A stretch of DNA of 7,181 nt from Nitrospira sp. UBA5699. GTDB taxonomy: Bacteria > Nitrospirota > Nitrospiria > Nitrospirales > Nitrospiraceae. The position numbers were made by a program, and so were the translations under genes. Location of the stretch: NCBI GenBank assembly GCA_002420105.1, contig DIHJ01000080.1:39836-47016 (forward strand), in the 5' to 3' direction. The notes under the pieces were generated by a model. That model saw only the letters and a program-made list of their open reading frames with translations. It searched no databases and was not told the origin of the DNA. Numbering within the stretch: position 1 is the stretch's first letter; every line of letters begins with the position of its first letter. Shown here one piece after another: positions 4,864 through 7,181 of the stretch.

Positions 4864-5169
4864 TTAGACGATCGGTTCGCAGGGCAGGAGGAACGCCTTG
4901 AACGGCACCGGGTGTCCCTCGGACTCGCTCACCAGCCTGGCCTGCAGTTCCTTCACCGCCTGCACAAGTGCCGCCATCCGGTCGTCAGGAAGGGCCACGA
5001 GGAAGAGCTTGTTCCCGCCGGAACTGGTGTGCGTCACCGACACCGCGCCCGTCTCCCCGCTCCCGCCCACCTTATGGACCACCGTGTATCCGGTAACGGC
5101 CAGCCGGTCGAACAGCACGAGCACCTCGTCCTCGAACTGCTCGCGGCAGATGATCGTGAGCATCTTCAT
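4864..5169 (-). CDS. PII-like small signalling-type protein
   Basis: A 101-residue protein with the build of the PII-like ferredoxin fold. Strand 1 and helix 1 are MLTIICREQFEDEVLVLFDRL (3-23). Then come GYTVVHKVGGSGETG (27-41), a loop where PII proteins carry the T-loop, a strand NKLFLVALPDDR (53-64), helix 2 AALVQAVKELQARL (66-79) and a last strand FKAFLLPCEPIV (90-101). Classical PII proteins (GlnB/GlnK) are about 112 residues with an RGxxRG-type motif and the uridylylated Tyr, neither of which is seen, so this is not canonical GlnB. It probably forms a trimer and may bind a nucleotide or small ligand, but partner and ligand are unknown. The ATG at 5167-5169 is chosen because AGGAGG (5176-5181) lies 6 bases upstream. 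It stands alone and is convergent with mazF. Confidence 0.7.
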   Translation of the reverse strand: MKMLTIICREQFEDEVLVLFDRLAVTGYTVVHKVGGSGETGAVSVTHTSSGGNKLFLVALPDDRMAALVQAVKELQARLVSESEGHPVPFKAFLLPCEPIV

Positions 5170-5175
5170 GATCAA

Positions 5176-5181
5176 CCTCCT
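5176..5181 (-). promoter_or_regulatory. Ribosome binding site deciding the PII-like start
   Basis: AGGAGG on the minus strand, 6 bases before the ATG at 5167-5169. It excludes the longer reading with an extra MQHSARRLI, whose codons would run through it, and the ATG two codons later (5161-5163), which is farther away. Confidence 0.75.
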
Positions 5182-5271
5182 GGCAGAATGCTGCAAATGC
5201 CCGTCAGCGTCGTTCTCCCATCGCTTAGACCCTCAACGTACCGAGAAGCCAACTTATGGCAAAGCAACTAT

Positions 5272-5313
5272 CCGCTCGCACGTGATCGAAGCGAGCGGCA
5301 CAAGCAAAGCTTG
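5272..5313. other. Two adjacent perfect hairpins in the divergent region
   Basis: CCGCTCGC (5272-5279) pairs perfectly with GCGAGCGG (5291-5298) over an 11-base loop. It is followed two bases later by CAAGC (5301-5305) and GCTTG (5309-5313) around AAA. AGCGAGCG (5290-5297) could alternatively pair with CGCTCGCT (5335-5342). A third short stem is GGCGCG (5360-5365) with CGCGCC (5372-5377). No T tract follows, so a terminator is not indicated. A structured leader or repeat element is possible. Confidence 0.45.
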
Positions 5314-5441
5314 GTATGTACCCCCTCGACCCTTCGCTCGCTGCGGCCTTACGCGGAACGGCGCGTCTCGGCGCGCCGGGGTTGGGCGGGTGAGAACCGT
5401 GGTCTTTTTGAGCATCCTGCGGCTGTCACGCGATGAAGCGA

Positions 5442-5470
5442 TTGCCGTTGCGGAGCGCCTTGGGTAAGAT
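5442..5470 (+). promoter_or_regulatory. Possible promoter of larC
   Basis: TTGCCG (5442-5447), 17-base spacer, TAAGAT (5465-5470). Each box matches the sigma70 consensus at four of six positions, and the position is right: the transcript would start near 5477, about 30 bases before the larC start, with AAGGAG at 5497-5502. Confidence 0.4.
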
Positions 5471-5507
5471 GAGCGGCCTTTTTGCGATGCGTCGATAAGG
5501 AGCGGGA

Positions 5508-6719
5508 GTGGGACGACGGCTGCATTTCGATTGTTTCTCGGGTGTCAGCGGCGACATGGTGCTTGGCGCCCTGGTCGATGCCGGTCTTCCGCTGGCCCGG
5601 CTTCGCACGGAACTCAAACGCCTCACGTTGACCGGCTACCGACTGGAGCAGCGGCAGGTTCATCGAGGCGCGCTGCACGCGACGAAGATTTCGGTCGTCA
5701 TCCAGCGGGGATTCGATCGGCCCCTCTCGCTCTCCCGCATTCAGAAGATCCTTGCCGCCAGCACGCTGCCGGCTGCCGTGAAAGCACAGAGCCGGACCGT
5801 GTTCGATCATCTGGCGGAAGCCGAAGGGCTGGCTCATCGAGTCGCGAAGCGCGACGTTCATTTCCATGAAGTCGGGGTAATCGATTCGTTTATCGATGTC
5901 GTGGGGGGCGTGTTGGGCTGTCATCTGTTGGGCGTCACGCAGGTCACGGCTTCTCCGGTGAATGTCGGCGCCGGGACGATTCGAACCGCGCACGGGTTGC
6001 TCCCGGTTCCCGGCCCGGCCGTTGCCGCGCTTGCGAAGGGGATTCCCGTTTATTCGGAAGGACCGCGCTGCGAATTGGCGACGCCGACGGGGATGGCGCT
6101 GCTGCGCACACTGGCATCCTCGTTCGGTTCGATGCCGGTACTGGAGTCCGCGCAGATCGGCTATGGCGCCGGAGATAGTGATCCTGAAGGCTGGCCCAAT
6201 GTGCTGCGGGTTTTTCTGGCCGACGAGGCTGCGTCGACCGGGCGGCCGGCCGACCGGGTGGTGCAGATCGAAACGAATCTCGACGATCTGAACCCCCAGG
6301 CCTACGAGCATGTGATGGCGCAGCTCTTTGCCGTCGGGGCGCTGGATGTGGCGTTGATTCCCGTCATTATGAAGCGGGGCCGGCCCGGCGTCATCCTGAG
6401 TTGTCTTGCGGCCCGCGAACAGACCGATGCGGTACTGGAAGTGGTGTTGCAGGAAACTACGGCGCTGGGTGTCCGGATTCAGGAACTCGACCGGCAGGTG
6501 CTCCCGCGGCGGTTTGTGACGGTGAACGTGACCGGTGGTTCGGTGAAGATGAAAATCGGCGAAATCGGAGCCGGGTGGGAGAAAGCGGCGCCGGAATATG
6601 CCGATTGCCGGAAGATTGCCGTCCGGACCGGACGCCCGCTGAAAGATGTGATGGACGAGGCCCGGGTGGCGTACTCACGCGTGGCGCCACGGAAGGGCAA
6701 GAAGGGAACACGTTCGTGA
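5508..6719 (+). CDS. larC: LarC, nickel insertion for nickel-pincer nucleotide
   Basis: A 403-residue LarC. The family inserts nickel, with CTP hydrolysis, into pyridinium-bisthiocarboxylate mononucleotide. This is the last step of the nickel-pincer nucleotide cofactor of lactate racemase (LarA) and related epimerases, in the cytoplasm. Visible family motifs are HFDCFSGVSGDMVLGAL (6-22), VHFHEVGVIDSFIDVVG (117-133), SPVNVGAGT (149-157), ATPTGMALL (191-199), QIETNLDDLNP (253-263), MKRGRPGVILS (288-298), QETTALGVR (315-323) and APEYADCRKIA (361-371). The length is normal for the full protein, in one uninterrupted frame, unlike the two-frame larC1/larC2 known from Lactobacillus plantarum. The His-rich stretch many LarC proteins carry near residues 65-80 is absent here (RGFDRPLSLSRIQK). 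The GTG start has AAGGAG 5 bases before it. The stop overlaps the next gene by 4 bases. Confidence 0.95.
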   Translation: MGRRLHFDCFSGVSGDMVLGALVDAGLPLARLRTELKRLTLTGYRLEQRQVHRGALHATKISVVIQRGFDRPLSLSRIQKILAASTLPAAVKAQSRTVFDHLAEAEGLAHRVAKRDVHFHEVGVIDSFIDVVGGVLGCHLLGVTQVTASPVNVGAGTIRTAHGLLPVPGPAVAALAKGIPVYSEGPRCELATPTGMALLRTLASSFGSMPVLESAQIGYGAGDSDPEGWPNVLRVFLADEAASTGRPADRVVQIETNLDDLNPQAYEHVMAQLFAVGALDVALIPVIMKRGRPGVILSCLAAREQTDAVLEVVLQETTALGVRIQELDRQVLPRRFVTVNVTGGSVKMKIGEIGAGWEKAAPEYADCRKIAVRTGRPLKDVMDEARVAYSRVAPRKGKKGTRS

Positions 6720-7181
6720 CCGTGCTGTTCTATGTGCTGCTGTTTCTGGTGTCGGTTGCGGTGACGCTGGGTGGATGCGGCCTCTTCACCAATGCCATCG
6801 AGTGGCTGGGGAAGCGGCTCGGCATTTCCGAAGGCGCGGTCGGCAGCATCTTCGCGGCGATCGGCACCACGCTGCCGGAAACGTCAATCCCCGTCATCGC
6901 GATCTTTTTCGGGACAAGCCGGCAGGAAGCAGAAGTCGGCCTGGGCGCGATCCTCGGCGCCCCCTTTATGCTCAGCACGCTGGTCCTGCCGATTCTCGCG
7001 CTGTTGCTGATCCTGTTCGCCCGGGCGGGCAAACGGACGGCGCAGTTCCATTTGAACTACGGCGAGGTCCGGACCGACCTGACGTTCTTCACGATCGGTT
7101 ATACGGTTGCGCTGGGCTGCGTGTTTATCCCGTCCCGTGCGGTTCATGTCGCGGCGGCGATCGGATTGATGAGTCTTTACA
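6716..7181 (+). CDS. Na+/Ca2+-exchanger-family membrane protein (N-terminal part)
   Basis: Partial: 155 codons, continuing past the window edge. It resembles the Ca2+/cation antiporter (CaCA) family. Residues 3-22 form a first membrane helix. GKRLGISEGAVGSIFAAIGT (32-51), then TLPETSIPVIAIFFG (52-66), match the first alpha-repeat with its G-T-x-L-P-E ion-binding core (Glu55). VGLGAILGAPFMLSTLVLPI (74-93) begins the next conserved stretch, where most CaCA members have GSN-F-N and this one has GAP-F. Further membrane helices lie at about 87-104 and 124-141. The GTG at 6716-6718 overlaps the larC stop (GTGA) and has GAAGGGA about 9 bases upstream, so the two genes should be translationally coupled. 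The exported or imported ion is unknown; being tied to larC makes a nickel or other divalent-metal link conceivable, but that is inference. Confidence 0.8.
   Translation, partial: MTVLFYVLLFLVSVAVTLGGCGLFTNAIEWLGKRLGISEGAVGSIFAAIGTTLPETSIPVIAIFFGTSRQEAEVGLGAILGAPFMLSTLVLPILALLLILFARAGKRTAQFHLNYGEVRTDLTFFTIGYTVALGCVFIPSRAVHVAAAIGLMSLY

Larger units (their letters stand above)
5182..5507. other. Gene-free divergent region between PII-like gene and larC
   Basis: It holds the promoters of two divergent genes. A plus-strand open frame runs through it to a stop at 5465-5467, but it has no Shine-Dalgarno or recognisable domain and starts as the antisense of the PII-like gene. The middle (5272-5377) holds several short inverted repeats listed separately. 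The block at about 5330-5430 (CTTCGCTCGCTGCGG ... GGTTGGGCGGGTGAG ... TCTTTTTGAGCATCCTG) has the look of a dispersed repeat or gene remnant, but only a genome search can show this. Confidence 0.45.

Noticed and set aside
5370..5377. GGCGCGCC octamer as a special site
   Set aside because: An eight-base GC palindrome is expected occasionally in a GC-rich genome, and it adds nothing beyond the short stem it takes part in.
4687..5436. Plus-strand open frame of 249 residues spanning the right 114-bp repeat and the PII-like gene
   Set aside because: The first part translates the non-coding C-rich repeat into Pro/Tyr-rich nonsense, also seen from the left copy. The rest is antisense to the PII-like gene.
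5380..5467. Plus-strand frame ending RLSRDEAIAVAERLG as a gene fragment
   Set aside because: The ending looks somewhat protein-like, but the frame has no start signal of its own and no recognisable domain. It also overlaps the likely larC promoter.
5349..6311. 320-residue minus-strand open frame opposite larC
   Set aside because: The larC frame on the plus strand shows every family motif; the opposite frame is Arg/His-rich and unrecognisable.

Overview
The window looks like a chromosomal piece of a GC-rich Gram-negative bacterium. The style of the genes (a single-ORF LarC, an OmpA-family coiled-coil protein, a small PII-like protein, a MazEF pair) and the odd C-rich intergenic repeats recall Nitrospira-type genomes. 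That assignment is an inference from pattern, not a database result.

Left part (1-3730), all genes on the minus strand. A likely two-gene unit (767 down to 63) encodes a 103-residue hypothetical protein and then a small exported protein built almost entirely of 12-residue Asn/Pro repeats. To its right lies a 449-residue exported OmpA-family protein (1060-2409) with a coiled coil of 39-residue repeats and a C-terminal peptidoglycan-binding domain, closed by a strong hairpin at 999-1029. Next is a 303-residue membrane protein of unknown role (2740-3651), behind a good sigma70-type promoter and a 16-bp perfect palindrome.

Middle part (3750-4860). A mazEF-type toxin-antitoxin pair (4055-4626, plus strand) has its own promoter, whose -10 box sits inside a palindrome that is a likely autoregulatory operator. 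The pair lies between two nearly identical 114-bp direct repeats exactly 884 bp apart (3794-3907 and 4678-4791). These belong to a wider set of short intergenic words (ATTCCACATT, AACTCAGAAC) that recur, always in the same orientation, between genes of this window. This is the most unusual feature of the region.

Right part (4864-7181). A PII-like small protein is on the minus strand, convergent with the toxin. A 338-bp gene-free stretch with several hairpins follows. Then come larC (nickel-pincer cofactor synthesis, 5508-6719) and, overlapping it by 4 bases, the start of a Na+/Ca2+-exchanger-family membrane protein that runs off the window. The last two are almost certainly co-transcribed and translationally coupled.
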